Shown: one piece after another, positions 33,733-43,856 of the stretch
Numbering within the stretch: the stretch's first letter is position 1
Layout: each line of letters opens with the position of its first letter
From: Welwitschia mirabilis
Lineage: Eukaryota > Gnetophyta > Gnetopsida > Welwitschiales
Assembly (NCBI GenBank): GCA_051453625.1
Contig: JBOZIK010000001.1
Span: forward strand, 269,702,322 to 269,752,939
Direction of reading: 5' to 3'
Length of the DNA stretch: 50,618 nt
Notes under the pieces: model-generated
What the model was told of the DNA's origin: nothing
Databases searched by the model: none
Seen by the model: the letters and a program-made list of their open reading frames with translations, nothing else
Made by a program: the position numbers and the translations under genes

Positions 33733-36700
33733 TTGAAGAACGATGACAGAACCCCTAGTTTATGACCAAGATTTAGAAATGTGTTAAAATTTAGGGCTTT
33801 TATAAAAATATCAACTAGCTATTGGTAAGTGTTTATAAAATTCATGGAAATATTACCTTTTTTTATTTAATTTATATTAAAATGATATCTAAATTTAATA
33901 TTTTTAGTGCAAGAATGTTGAACATGATTTTTCAAAATGTTAATGGCACTTGTATTATCACAACAAACTGGTACCTAATCATATGTAATTCTAAAATCTT
34001 TAAGTATTTCTTTTATCCATAGAAGATGGGTACAATAACTTCCTGCTACTAGATATTTTGCTTCTACTATGAAAAGAGAGATGGAATTTTGTTTCTTATT
34101 TATCCATCCTACCAAACATGATTTTAAAAAAAAGTAATTTTCACTAGTGTTTTTTAATCATCTTTACATCTAGCCTAATTCACATCACTAAAACTTGTAA
34201 GTTCAAAAAACATTTGTATGGGACCCATAATCACTAGTACCTTTTATATATCTTATAATTCTTTTGATAGCTTATAGGTGATATTCCTTAGGGTTGATCT
34301 GATATCTAACACACATAGTAACAATAAACATGATGTCAAGTCTACTAGCTATTAAACATAATAAGCTTCCTATCATGCTCCTAAAGAGTTTTTGATCCAC
34401 TCATTTTTCATGATTATTAAGACTAAGTTTACAAAATGTTGACATAGCTGTGTTGATTGATTTTTCATTTTCAAGTACAAATCACTTAATCAATTCCTTT
34501 GTGTTTTTTAATTAGGATATGTAGATACCTTCTTTTGTTTACTTAATTTTTATATCAAAAAACATGCTTACTTTATCGAAAATATTCATCTCAAAGTGTG
34601 TTGTCATAATGCTAGTAAATTCTTTTAAGAGATCCTCTTTTGAGACCTCAAAAACTATATTATCAACANNNNNNNNNNATAGATCTAAATGATAATAAAA
34701 TCTTACTTAAGTTTATTATTAAAGAGTGTTCTATCCGCTACTCCTTGGCTATAATTACTATCCTAAAAAAAGTTGTCAGTTTTTCATACCATGCCTTATG
34801 TACCTATTTTAACCTAGGCAAGGCCTTTTTAAGTCTGTAAACATGAGTTGGTTTATGAGGATCTATGAATCCTATTGGTTATTTCACATACACTTTTTCA
34901 TTAAGAGTTCCATTTAAGAAATCACTTTTCACATCCATTTGAAACACTTAGAAATTTTTAAAGGATGCAAAGAAAAGAAACATTCTAATACTATCTAGTC
35001 TTTCTATAGGAATAAAGGTATCTCCTATGTTAATCCATTCAATATGATTGTAGCATTGAGTCACTAATCTAGACTTGATCTTAATCACATTGTTGTGTTC
35101 ATCACACTTATTCTTAAAGATTCATTTTTTCATATTTTGATCCTTTGATCTTTTTACTAATTTCCAAACATTATTCCTTTTAAATTATTGTAATTATTCT
35201 TGTATTATCATCATTCATTCTTAAAGAATTTCAGCCTCTTCATATTTCTTGGGTTTATCTTGAGAGACATAATAAACATGAGCATAAAAATTTTTAATCA
35301 AATTTCTTATGTGCATTTTTTAGTTCACATCTCTAATAACTAAGTCAAGAGGGTGATCTTTCAATTTTTTGATCTTTTTTGGAATTACCTCTTGCATTGT
35401 TTCCTCTTCTTTTGCATTTGTAACTTCCTTAAGGGTTGAGATACTTGGGGAAATATCTTATTCACTACTTAATGAAGAGATTTGGTACTAATGTCATCTA
35501 TTTATACATTTATGGATTCTTCCATTATTAAACTTCATTTGTTAAAAACCCTATAAGATCTACTTCTAGTTGAATATCAAACAAAAATTTCTTCATTTGC
35601 CTTAAATTCAAATTTGCTTAAACGTTCTCTTTTTTTTTTTTAAACAAAAAGCACTTGCTTCCAAAAAATTTAAAATAGAATGCATTTAGTTTTCTTCCTT
35701 TACAAACATCATAGGAGGTTTTTTTCATTTCAAGTATTAGATATACTCTATTAATAATGTAACATGTAGTATTTACTACTTTAGCCCAAAAGGTTTTGAG
35801 TAATTCTTTATCATTTAGCATTGTTCTTTTCTTGAAGAAACTTATATTTTCTGTCCACTACTTAATTTTGTTGTGGGATTTTTGATGTTAAAAACTAATG
35901 TTCTATACCATTTTTGACATAATATTTCTTGAAAAGATGCTTTTAAAATTCCCCTCCAAGATCACTTCTAATTCATTTAATAGTGTACCCATTTTCATTC
36001 TAAATTTTATTATATATTTTAATACAATTTTTGAAAGTTTTACTCTTGTTTCTTAGGAAAGAAATTCAAGTGAATTTAGAGAAGTCATCTACCATTATTA
36101 GAAAGTACTATTTTCCTCCTAGGCTTTTGGTTTGAGTAGGATCTACGAAGTCCATATGAATAAGTTCAAGGGGCATTGTTATGGAAACTAAGTTTTTACT
36201 CTTATGAGAGGTTCTTATTTATTTTTCTTGTTGGCATGCATTACATGACCTATGTTTATCAATATTTATCTTAGGTAATCCTCTCACAATTTTATTTTTA
36301 ATGATGGTGTTAAGGTGACTAGAGTTTACGTGACCTAACCATTGGTTTCATAACTCTTCTTAGTTTACATGAGAGAAATGTCAAATAGAAGAAGTTGATC
36401 AATACTATAAACATTGTTTATTCTATTTGCTTTAAGAAGAGCTTCATTTATTTTATCATGTCCAACTTCACATTTTTGATAATAAAAAATAACTCTATGA
36501 TCTTTATCAAAAATCTAATTAATACTAAGTAAATTATGTTTAAGACCATATTCATATAAAATTTCATTAATTTTAGGCATGTTACCTCCATGGATGCTAC
36601 CAATGCCTTTAATTTCTACCTTTCCATTATCACTGAAGGTTACTTCTCCTCCATCAAAATCGTTTGAGTGCTGGAATCTTGATTTATCACCTATCATGTA

Positions 36701-36745
36701 CCAAAAACATCCACTATCTAAATATAAATACATATCACTTAAAGC
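33733..36745 (-). pseudogene. Copia pol (protease, integrase, RT, RNase H), broken, element A
   Basis: Minus-strand pol in normal copia order. Protease: YLDSGCFWYMIGDKSRF with DSG intact (about 36730). GAG-pre-integrase: NNVYSIDQL and CNACQQEK (about 36230). Integrase: MVDDFSKF (about 36090) and IRSDLGGEF, with the third site reading VVDRKY where VERKN is usual, so Glu is replaced by Asp. RT: FQMDVKSDFLNGTLNEKVYV (about 34920) and VDNIVF (34650-34667), where YVDD has become VDN. RNase H: VPVCCDNTSAINILKN, INKIKKGNISMNF and ALNFNTF, ending GHKLGVLSS at about 33733. A 10-N gap (34669-34678) removes the residues before VDN. Many stops sit at former Trp and Gln codons. Confidence 0.85.
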
Positions 36746-36890
36746 CTTAAATGCTATTTAAATAAATAAGATTTTCAAATTTCTAGCCTTTATCTAGTTA
36801 GTCATTTTAAACTATTATGGTACAAAGGTTTATAAATTTAAATGGAAAAGTACTAGTATGATTTAAAAATAGCATTACCTTTCTGAATTT

Positions 36891-36932
36891 GCAAAATAAT
36901 TTTTATTGCTCTGATTTTCTACAAAAATGACA
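36891..36932 (-). other. Second CCHC knuckle remnant, element A
   Basis: Reads CHFCRKSEQ, a stop, then KLFC: CX2CX4(Q)X4C, with the zinc-binding His changed to Gln. It lies between the gag coiled coil and protease, as in the gags of elements B and D. Confidence 0.6.
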
Positions 36933-37114
36933 AGTAATTTTTGAAAGAAAATTATTATTTTGTCATGTTATCTTATCCACATGAATGACTGGTTTTGGGA
37001 AAGTGAATCCAATACCTCTTGTGTCATAAACTGATTTTTTTCATTCTAAGAATATATTCTTATTTACTAGAACTATTAAAAACTTTATTTACAAAATGAG
37101 ATAAACTTTGTACC

Positions 37115-38350
37115 TCTTGAATTAGCTCCATGTTCTCTATTTGAATCATCTTGTATTTGGCCTCCAATACTTTCTTTTCCTTGTTTAGAGCCTTTACTAT
37201 TTTATTTAGTTCATTTATTTTATTTACAAGCTTTTCATATTCTGAGTATAGCTCTTGATAGATGTCTTATAACTCTTCTTCTTCTTTTTCCTTTATAACG
37301 TCTAAATAATCTAGTTTAATTGAATAATGCCCTTCTTTTAAGGAAGTTACTATTACCATGAAAGAGATTCTTCTATCTCCATATGATTCTTGATTAGAGT
37401 TACTGTCTTCTTCTTCATTCACATTATTCCAAGTAACAATAAATGATGGTTTCTTGGATTTTCCATCATCCTGTCTATTATTAGGACATTTATTTGTCAC
37501 ATGTTCATATCCTTACAAGAATAACACTGGATCTCCTTATCTTTCTCTTGATCTCTTCTTAATCTGAGTTTATTCTTTCTAGGACCCTTGATTGATCCGC
37601 CATCTCTTCCTTTTTTGTGCAAGAATTTTTTAAATCTCTTTGATAATAGTAAAACCTCATCTTCATGAAGTTCATCATCTAATTTTTAAAATTTGGAAGG
37701 ATTTTTCTTCTTATCTTTAGAGAACTTTAATTCATAAGTTTGAAAATTATCTTGTAGCTCATCTAGTACCATCTGATTGATGTCTTTACTTTCCTCTCTG
37801 GTAGTGACTTTTGGTTTAAAATGCTTTAGAAGAGGTTTTAAAACTTTTTGTACCACTTTTTTTTCCTTCATGTTTTCTCCTGAACTTGCCATTATGTTTG
37901 CTATATCTATCAATCTGGTAAAGAATTCCTATAGAGTTTCTTCCTCTTCCATGTAAATGTCTTCAAACTTTGAGATGAGCATCTATAATTTTTTGTGCTT
38001 TATAGTGGATGTCCCCTCATGATCTATTTCATCAATGTCCTAAGATTCCTTCGCATGATCATAATTTATGATTCTCTTAAATTTTTTTATGCAAATTGCA
38101 TTAAAAATAACATTAAAAGAACAAGCATCTATGATTGCTTTAGCCTTATCAATGGGAATCCATTGGTCTTGAGCTTTTACAACAATCATGGTGGTATTAT
38201 TACTATTCATTTTGGCTATTTTAGGAGAATCATATACATTGTGAATAAATTCTTTTATGTATACATCAAGTGACATAAAAAATTCTCATTTTTGTATTTC
38301 AATATGCATAGTTGATTTAATTAAACATTGGTGGCCTTCTGGTAGAGAGA
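37115..38350 (-). pseudogene. Copia gag, broken, element A
   Basis: Blocks on the minus strand: RRPPMFN-stop-INYAY (Trp lost), FIHNVYDSPKIAKMNSNNTT, DQWIPIDKAKAIIDA, NVIFNAICIKKFKRIIN, YDHAKES, HEGTSTIKHKKL, a stretch ending LIDIANIMASSGENM, VVQKVLKPLLKHFKPKVTTRE, and LQDNFQTYELKF. A basic DKKKN segment and LLLSKRFKKFLHKKGRD follow. The first zinc knuckle (37526-37486) reads CYSCK, then a one-base frameshift, then GYEHVTNKC, so the CX2CX4HX4C spacing is intact apart from the shift. After it come an acidic NEEEDSNSNQES block and a coiled-coil-like stretch (ELYSEYEKLVNKINELNK). Family assignment is secure and the gene is dead. Confidence 0.85.
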
Positions 38351-38417
38351 CCATCTGCAAGATTACTTATGGCTAAGGTTATGGAGTTAAGATTTATTAG
38401 GACCTATAACTAACTCA

Positions 38418-38436
38418 ACTAGGATTTGATATTAAT
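38418..38436 (-). other. Primer-binding site remnant of element A
   Basis: On the minus strand ATTAATATCAAATCCTAG directly follows the LTR end CCTTCA. It corresponds to ATTGGTATCAGAGCCAGG with mostly G-to-A and C-to-T changes, that is, a tRNA-Met PBS. Confidence 0.7.
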
Positions 38437-38971
38437 TGAAGGATTTATAGACCTTAGAGGAGGGGATGAATAGGTTAAAAAAATTACCCCTTAAAAATAC
38501 ACCAAAAATTAATGTATTCAAATTAAGAACTATCTACTACCAAAAGAAATAAAATTAGCTAAATGAAGTAGTAAGACAATAACAAAAATGAAAAATACCA
38601 AAAAAAAGCACCAGACATAAAAATTTATAGTATCTTAAGAAAAACCCTATACTCCACTCTCAACTATTAGATACAACCCTAAGTTGATCCAAATTCTTAT
38701 TGCTTTCTTTCTAGCTTCTAGATCAACTTGCAACCTTTACAAAAGGACTTTTTAAGGCTAAGTTTCAACCTTTATAGAGAAAAAAATTTCAGGGAGAATT
38801 AGTGTGCCTATAGATTTGAAGTATAATAAAGTGAGAATNNNNNNNNNNAGAGGGTTACAAGTACAAGCTTGTACAGAGCAACCTTTTAACTAATGAGTAT
38901 CCATAGTACAAAAATGTCCTTTTTATTTTTGGTTAAAAAAAATTGATGCAAGATTTTTTTCCATTCATTTA

Positions 38972-38981
38972 GCTTATATAG
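38972..38981 (-). promoter_or_regulatory. TATA box of A's 5' LTR
   Basis: CTATATAAGC on the minus strand, conserved at 31235-31246 in the other LTR and about 625 bp from the U3 start. It would drive the genomic RNA. Confidence 0.65.
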
Positions 38982-39080
38982 AGGTTAGATTTTTTGATAA
39001 ATAGATCTAATACTTTAACAATTTAAAGTAGAAGAAATAATGGCTAGAAAATAAACTAAAATGTTTCGTTTTTATTATGA

Positions 39081-39450
39081 CCGATTGACCCCTTGAACAT
39101 CTAGTCGATCCTAGTGTTTACCATCATTGAAGTCAGTCGATCCTATTTTCTTCTAATCAATCTGATTTCCTTATGTTAGATAGTCTAATTGACCACATCT
39201 AGAATCCAATCGATTGCATTTAATCTAGATAAAATTGACCTCATATTAATCTAGTTATCCCCTTGTCAACTTAATGTGAAAAATATATTTAGCATAAGTC
39301 TAGTTGACCCCTCTAGGATTTGGTCGATTCCTCGATAAATTGGTTAGATAATTTTTGGTATAGGTCTAGTCGACTCCTCTAGGATTTAGTCAATCCCTTA
39401 ATAAATTAGTTATACATCTGATTAACCTCTCTAGAATCTAATCAACCCCT
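39081..39450 (-). repeat. TAGTCGATCC word cluster in A's 5' LTR
   Basis: About 14 words such as CTAGTCGATCC, CAGTCGATCC, TAGTTGACCCC, GGTCGATTCC and TAGTCGACTCC in 370 bp, upstream of the TATA box. Positions largely match those of the 3' LTR. Confidence 0.65.
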
Positions 39451-39609
39451 TGATAGTTCTATTGCTTTTCAGGTTCATGTAAAGCTAAGGAAAACATTGG
39501 ATTTCTTCTGACCTATAAGGACTTTAACTTATTAAAATGTTTGCAACATATTATGCTACTTTAGATATGTTAGTTTTAGATCAATTTGGCAATAGAACCT
39601 AACAAAAAT

Positions 39610-40953
39610 AACTATGCCGAAAAGAAATTCATCCACATGGATGTCCCACAAGGAAATGATTATGTAAAAAAGGCATTAATAAGTAGTGATGAATGGTTTC
39701 AAGAGAGAGTTACATAACCATCAAGACAAGGAAATGAGATAATAATTTTATGTATCACTTATCTTCCATTCATGTATCATTAGATTTGAAGAAGATCAAG
39801 TGATAATAATCAATAAATAATTAATTTTATCTATTACTTAGACATAACCATCCCTTGTTGGTTAGTAATATAAAATACTCATTTACCTCTTATATATTAC
39901 CTAATGATTACATCCATTAATAAATTATTATTATTAACACCACTTAATCTATTATTAAATTATTATTATAACTGCTACTCTAATCCTATAAGTACTCCCT
40001 TAGGCATCACAAATCTTCATCGGTTATGCATTAATTATTCTTGTGACAATTTAGAGATAAATTAAATAAGAGGTTTATCTATATTAGAAGAGGATATTAG
40101 CTTGGTATTAGGCTGAGATTCCCTTATTAAGGGATGACTACTTTAAAGATCATTTTGTTTATACTACTTTTTTCTTCTCTTCTTTATATGTTATGTTGAA
40201 ACCAATTTAATTGCATTTGAGTTAATTTTAATTTTGATATATTATATGAGGATCAACTTGGATGACAACAAGTTGGTAAACTTAGTTAGTAATAGCATTT
40301 AGGATTACATCTCATCCTTTCATTAATCCATTACATTTCATCCATCATTACATTGTTATTTATTTATTATTCTTAAATCAAGTAAAAAGATCATTTTATT
40401 TTCTTTCTGAAGGAAGTGATTTTCCAAATATACTTTTAATTCCTCTGTAGGGTATGACATTGAATTGACTCCATATACTTATGTGTGTTTATGTGAATTA
40501 GATATAAGAATTATAGGTTATTATTAATTAATTGCAAAAGCACACGATCCACACCCTAATAGATATAATCCTAAACAACATATTAAAAATCATAATAATA
40601 CATTTCTCAAATAACTTAATTTGATAATATTACTCTTAAGCTAATTGATAAAGCTTTGTAAACTATCTACCTTGGCTTATTACTATTGAAATATAAGCAT
40701 GGGTAAGAAATGTTTTAATAGTTCAAAGTTTAATCATAACAACAAAATGTTCTTCAAAGGATTATATCCATATTTATCCATTAAAGGTCTTCTTAACAAT
40801 TTCTTTAGCAAATCATAGTTTTCACTAGAAATTAAGGGTTCACTTAAGGTTATTACTTTAACTACATCAACTTAGTTGAAAAAGCTAGAGGTATCTAATA
40901 TTAATAATTCTTATAATATTATTCCATCATCTGATATCACTAAGAAATATTAT
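39610..40953. other. Spacer between elements A and D
   Basis: AT-rich and without a recognised reading frame. It contains one possible tRNA-derived relic (40638-40735). Confidence 0.5.
40638..40735 (+). mobile_element. Possible tRNA-derived SINE relic
   Basis: TAAGCTAATTGATAAAGCTT resembles a tRNA 5' half with box A (TAGCNCAATTGGTAGAGC). AATAGTTCAAAGTTT resembles box B. Their spacing (about 80 bp) is longer than in a tRNA, so this is weak. Confidence 0.25.
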
Positions 40954-42235
40954 TGTTGAGAACCTACTTTCATTGATCAAATTAACAAGTTTTTGTAGAG
41001 TTAGTTATTTTATAGAGATTTTCTAGTACTAGGTGATCGCTATACAAATCCGGGTGACCGAACCGTTATATGAACATCCACTGAATAATGAGCAGATGAC
41101 CTTATGAAAAACAAAGCATGATCGAATGGTCAATAAGGTAAAGATTCTTCAGGATCAGGTAACCATGGCTCCAAGTTGGGGCGATCGAACTACTACTCAG
41201 ATGAAGACTAGTTCTAGGACAGGCGACTATGTCTATCATGTAAGATGACTAACTTTCAAATCTATTATAGACTGAGACAAAAGCGGGTGACCTATCTTAT
41301 GCTCAAGGGTAATTGAAGTGCATTCTAAAAATTTTAGCCTACTAATAGTGAGGGTGATCAAAGATATAATTAAGGGTGACTACATACTTTCTAAAAATAA
41401 CCATAAAAAGGTTTATTGAGATTTTAAGCTAGGGTAACTGTAATAAGATCAACCCCATATTTATTAAAGGGTGACCAAATGTTCTGATGTAGTACTGTTA
41501 AAAATAAATCTAATAAGGGCGAGTGAATATTTATATAAGGGCAACCTAATAAGCAGACTATTAAAATTAGGTCAATAAAGAACAACTAAACAAACTAGAT
41601 GAGGGTGACCAAATGCTAGGATGACTGACATTATTATGAGATTAACCCAATGTATTTCAAATATATCCATTACACTTTCACAGTTCATAAAAAAAGGATG
41701 GAATTAGTTACAATGTTCTGATTTTTATCTCTAAATGGCTAATTTTTTTAGCTTATTTATTTAAGTACTTTCCTCTTAATAGTGAAGGTTACCGCTTTTG
41801 ATATTGACACATTACATCAATCATTATTACAAGTTCTGTATGCATTATACTTGAAAGATTATGAGTTCCAATTTCTTTTGGGAGCTTCTCTTCATACCTA
41901 CGCTTATTAAATATTACTATTCATATCGTTCCTGTGGATTATAACTATGCATTTATGTACTTTACTAAATCCTTTCTTTCATGGTTGTGGATCAGCTCCA
42001 AAATCTACTAGTAATTGTATAGGTTTATGATGAGCATGAAAACCAGCATTTGAGGTTAATCTATACTAGCTAGAGATAGGTTGTCTAAGGAATGAAGGGT
42101 GGTGTCTATCCACTGTTAAAGACATTTTATGAATTTTTAATAAAATGTTTATGTCTTTTATTTGTAGGTCTTCAAAGTGGATGAATATTTTTCTTATGAC
42201 CTATTCACCCCACTTTAGGGTTGATTCATGTTTTA
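40954..42235 (+). repeat. 5' LTR of element D
   Basis: Starts TGTTGAGAACCTAC and ends with the CCTATTCACCCCACTTTAGG block, then GATTCATGTTTTA (CA end decayed to TA) just before the PBS. Without a partner LTR the exact ends rest on the PBS and on similarity of the 3' block to other copia LTRs. Confidence 0.7.
41031..41630 (+). repeat. GGGTGACC word cluster in U3 of LTR D
   Basis: About 19 words: GGGTGACC, GGTGATCG, GGCGATCG, GGCGACT, GGTAACC, GATGACT and similar, spread over 600 bp at irregular spacing. A TTATTTATTTAAG stretch near 41752 may be the TATA region. Confidence 0.65.
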
Positions 42236-42256
42236 ATTGGTATCAAAGCAAGGTTG
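42236..42256 (+). other. Primer-binding site (tRNA-Met) of element D
   Basis: ATTGGTATCAAAGCAAGGTT, differing from the standard ATTGGTATCAGAGCCAGGTT at two positions. Confidence 0.85.
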
Positions 42257-42297
42257 AGTAATAGATCCTAACAGATCTCTACTCCATCAACCCTTGA

Positions 42298-43855
42298 AAA
42301 TGATTTAGCCCTTAGAAAGAAATTCTGTTATAAGGCCTCCTTTCTTTGATGGAACTAATTATGGTTATTGAAAGGTAAAAATGAGAGTATTTGTTCAATC
42401 CATTGACCTTGAATATGGGAGTCTATCACTAATGGCTATTGTCATCCTACTATGTAGGATCCTATAACCAAGCTAACTACTCTAAAGAGTAAAGACGAGT
42501 GGACACTCGATGAAAAGTTGACGGCACCATGCAATTTCAAAGGACCCAATGCTATCTTTTATACCATAGGTCCAGAATATTTTAAATGAGCAGTAAATTT
42601 TACCACAGCTAAAGAAGCAAGAAATATCTTATAGACCACTCATAAAGGAATAAGACTAGTAAAGTAGGCTAAGCTTCAGATGCTCATCACTCAGTTCGAA
42701 GATCTTAAGATGAAAGAAGATAAAGGTATAAATGATTTTTTCGCAAAACTAACAGATATTGTTAATTCTATATGTGGCCTAGTTAAACTTATCGAGGAGT
42801 CAGAAGTAGTATGAAAAGCATTAAGATCCCTTATAAAGAGATTTAAGTACAAAGTAATTACCATCGAAGATAGCAAGGACCTGAATATCATGAATATGAA
42901 TGAGCTCTAAGAAAATCTTTACATGTTTGAATTGAAATTTGAAAAGCAGAAGAAGAAAATTATAGCATTAATAATTGCTTATAAAAACCATGATATCAAG
43001 GAAGGATTTAACATAAGAACTAAAAAGAGAAGATGAAGTGGCTCTTCTGGTTAGAAGATTCAAGTACTTCATGTAGCGAAGGCAAAATGAAGGTCAATAT
43101 AGAAGACCACCAAGAAGAAAAGAGAAGGGATGACAAGACATCTAGTGTTACTTCTACAATGGTTTTGATCACATGTTAATTATCTGTCTAAACAATAAAA
43201 AGGATGATAAAAAAAGGAAAGAAAGTCTTGTTAGTAACATGGAATGATGAAGAAAGTGAGAGCAATAAAAACTAAAATTTGGAGTGAGATGGAATTTCTC
43301 TCATGGAGTTTATAGATAAAAAGATATGTTCCATACCCACCATTGATTCCTTTGATGATGATGATTTACTTAATGAAATAGAAGTGTAACTCTATAGGGA
43401 ATATCAAAATCTGATCCTTAGAGTAGACAATATAAATAAAGAAAACAAGAATCTATTAGATAAGTTAGAGTCTAGAGAAAGCGAAATTAGAAATTTAAAA
43501 AACAAACTTGAATCCAAGTCAAAATTGTCTAAAGGAACTTTTACTAGTAAACATTCTTCTAGATTCTTTCATACTTGGTCAAATCATGTTTTTTTATCTC
43601 AAATCCTTAAATAAAATAAACTCCAAATACTCATTAGCAAATATTACCTACCATTATTGCAACAATAAGAAATACTCAAAGATTGATTGTATTTTTCACA
43701 AAAGTTGGTTTCTTCACTTCATGATAGGTTCTAAATTTACTTTCTCTTCAAAATCTAATCAAAATACAAAAAAAAAAAAACAAATGCATGAGATGGAAGC
43801 TAAAGTTCTAAAACAAAAGCCTATTAATTCAAATGAATTTAAAGGCAACTAATCA
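42298..43855 (+). pseudogene. Copia gag, broken, element D
   Basis: Conserved blocks: RPPFFDGTNYGY, a stop at the conserved Trp, then KVKMRVFVQSIDLE; frameshifts; WTLDEKLTAPCNFKGPNAIF; FTTAKEARNIL, a stop, then THKGIRLVK; KLQMLITQFEDLKMKEDKG; FFAKLTDIVNSICGLV; ALRSLIKRFKYKVITIEDSK; and FELKFEKQKKK. The first zinc knuckle at 43146-43187 reads CYFYNGFDHMLIIC: spacing is intact but the second Cys is Tyr (TGC to TAC). A coiled coil follows (NKENKNLLDKLESRESEIRN). A second, degraded knuckle region YHYCNNKKYSKIDC lies near 43650. In life it would package element RNA in cytoplasmic particles. It is clearly dead, but a close relative of element A's and C's gag. Confidence 0.85.
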
Positions 43856-43856
43856 C

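Larger units (their letters stand above)
30691..39604 (-). mobile_element. Element A: near-complete Ty1-copia element with a third ORF
   Basis: An 8.9-kb minus-strand element. LTRs lie at 38437-39604 (5') and 30691-31887 (3'). The PBS is at 38418-38436, gag about 38350-37115, pol about 36745-33733, a third ORF at 33347-32300, and polypurine tracts at 32246-32264 and 31888-31904. Flanks AACAT (30686-30690) and AAAAT (39605-39609) match at four of five bases, compatible with an old target duplication. By eye the two LTRs differ at roughly 15% over their first 66 bp, so the insertion is old. Long LTRs plus a post-pol ORF suit the SIRE/Maximus lineage. Confidence 0.85.
38437..39604 (-). repeat. 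5' LTR of element A
   Basis: From TGAAGGATTTATAGACC (38437) to CCTAACA (39604), TG...CA ends. It aligns with 30691-31887. A 10-N gap lies at 38839-38848. Confidence 0.85.

Noticed and set aside
42691-42891. 66-residue minus-strand open frame
   Set aside because: Antisense shadow of element D's gag, which reads clearly on the plus strand.
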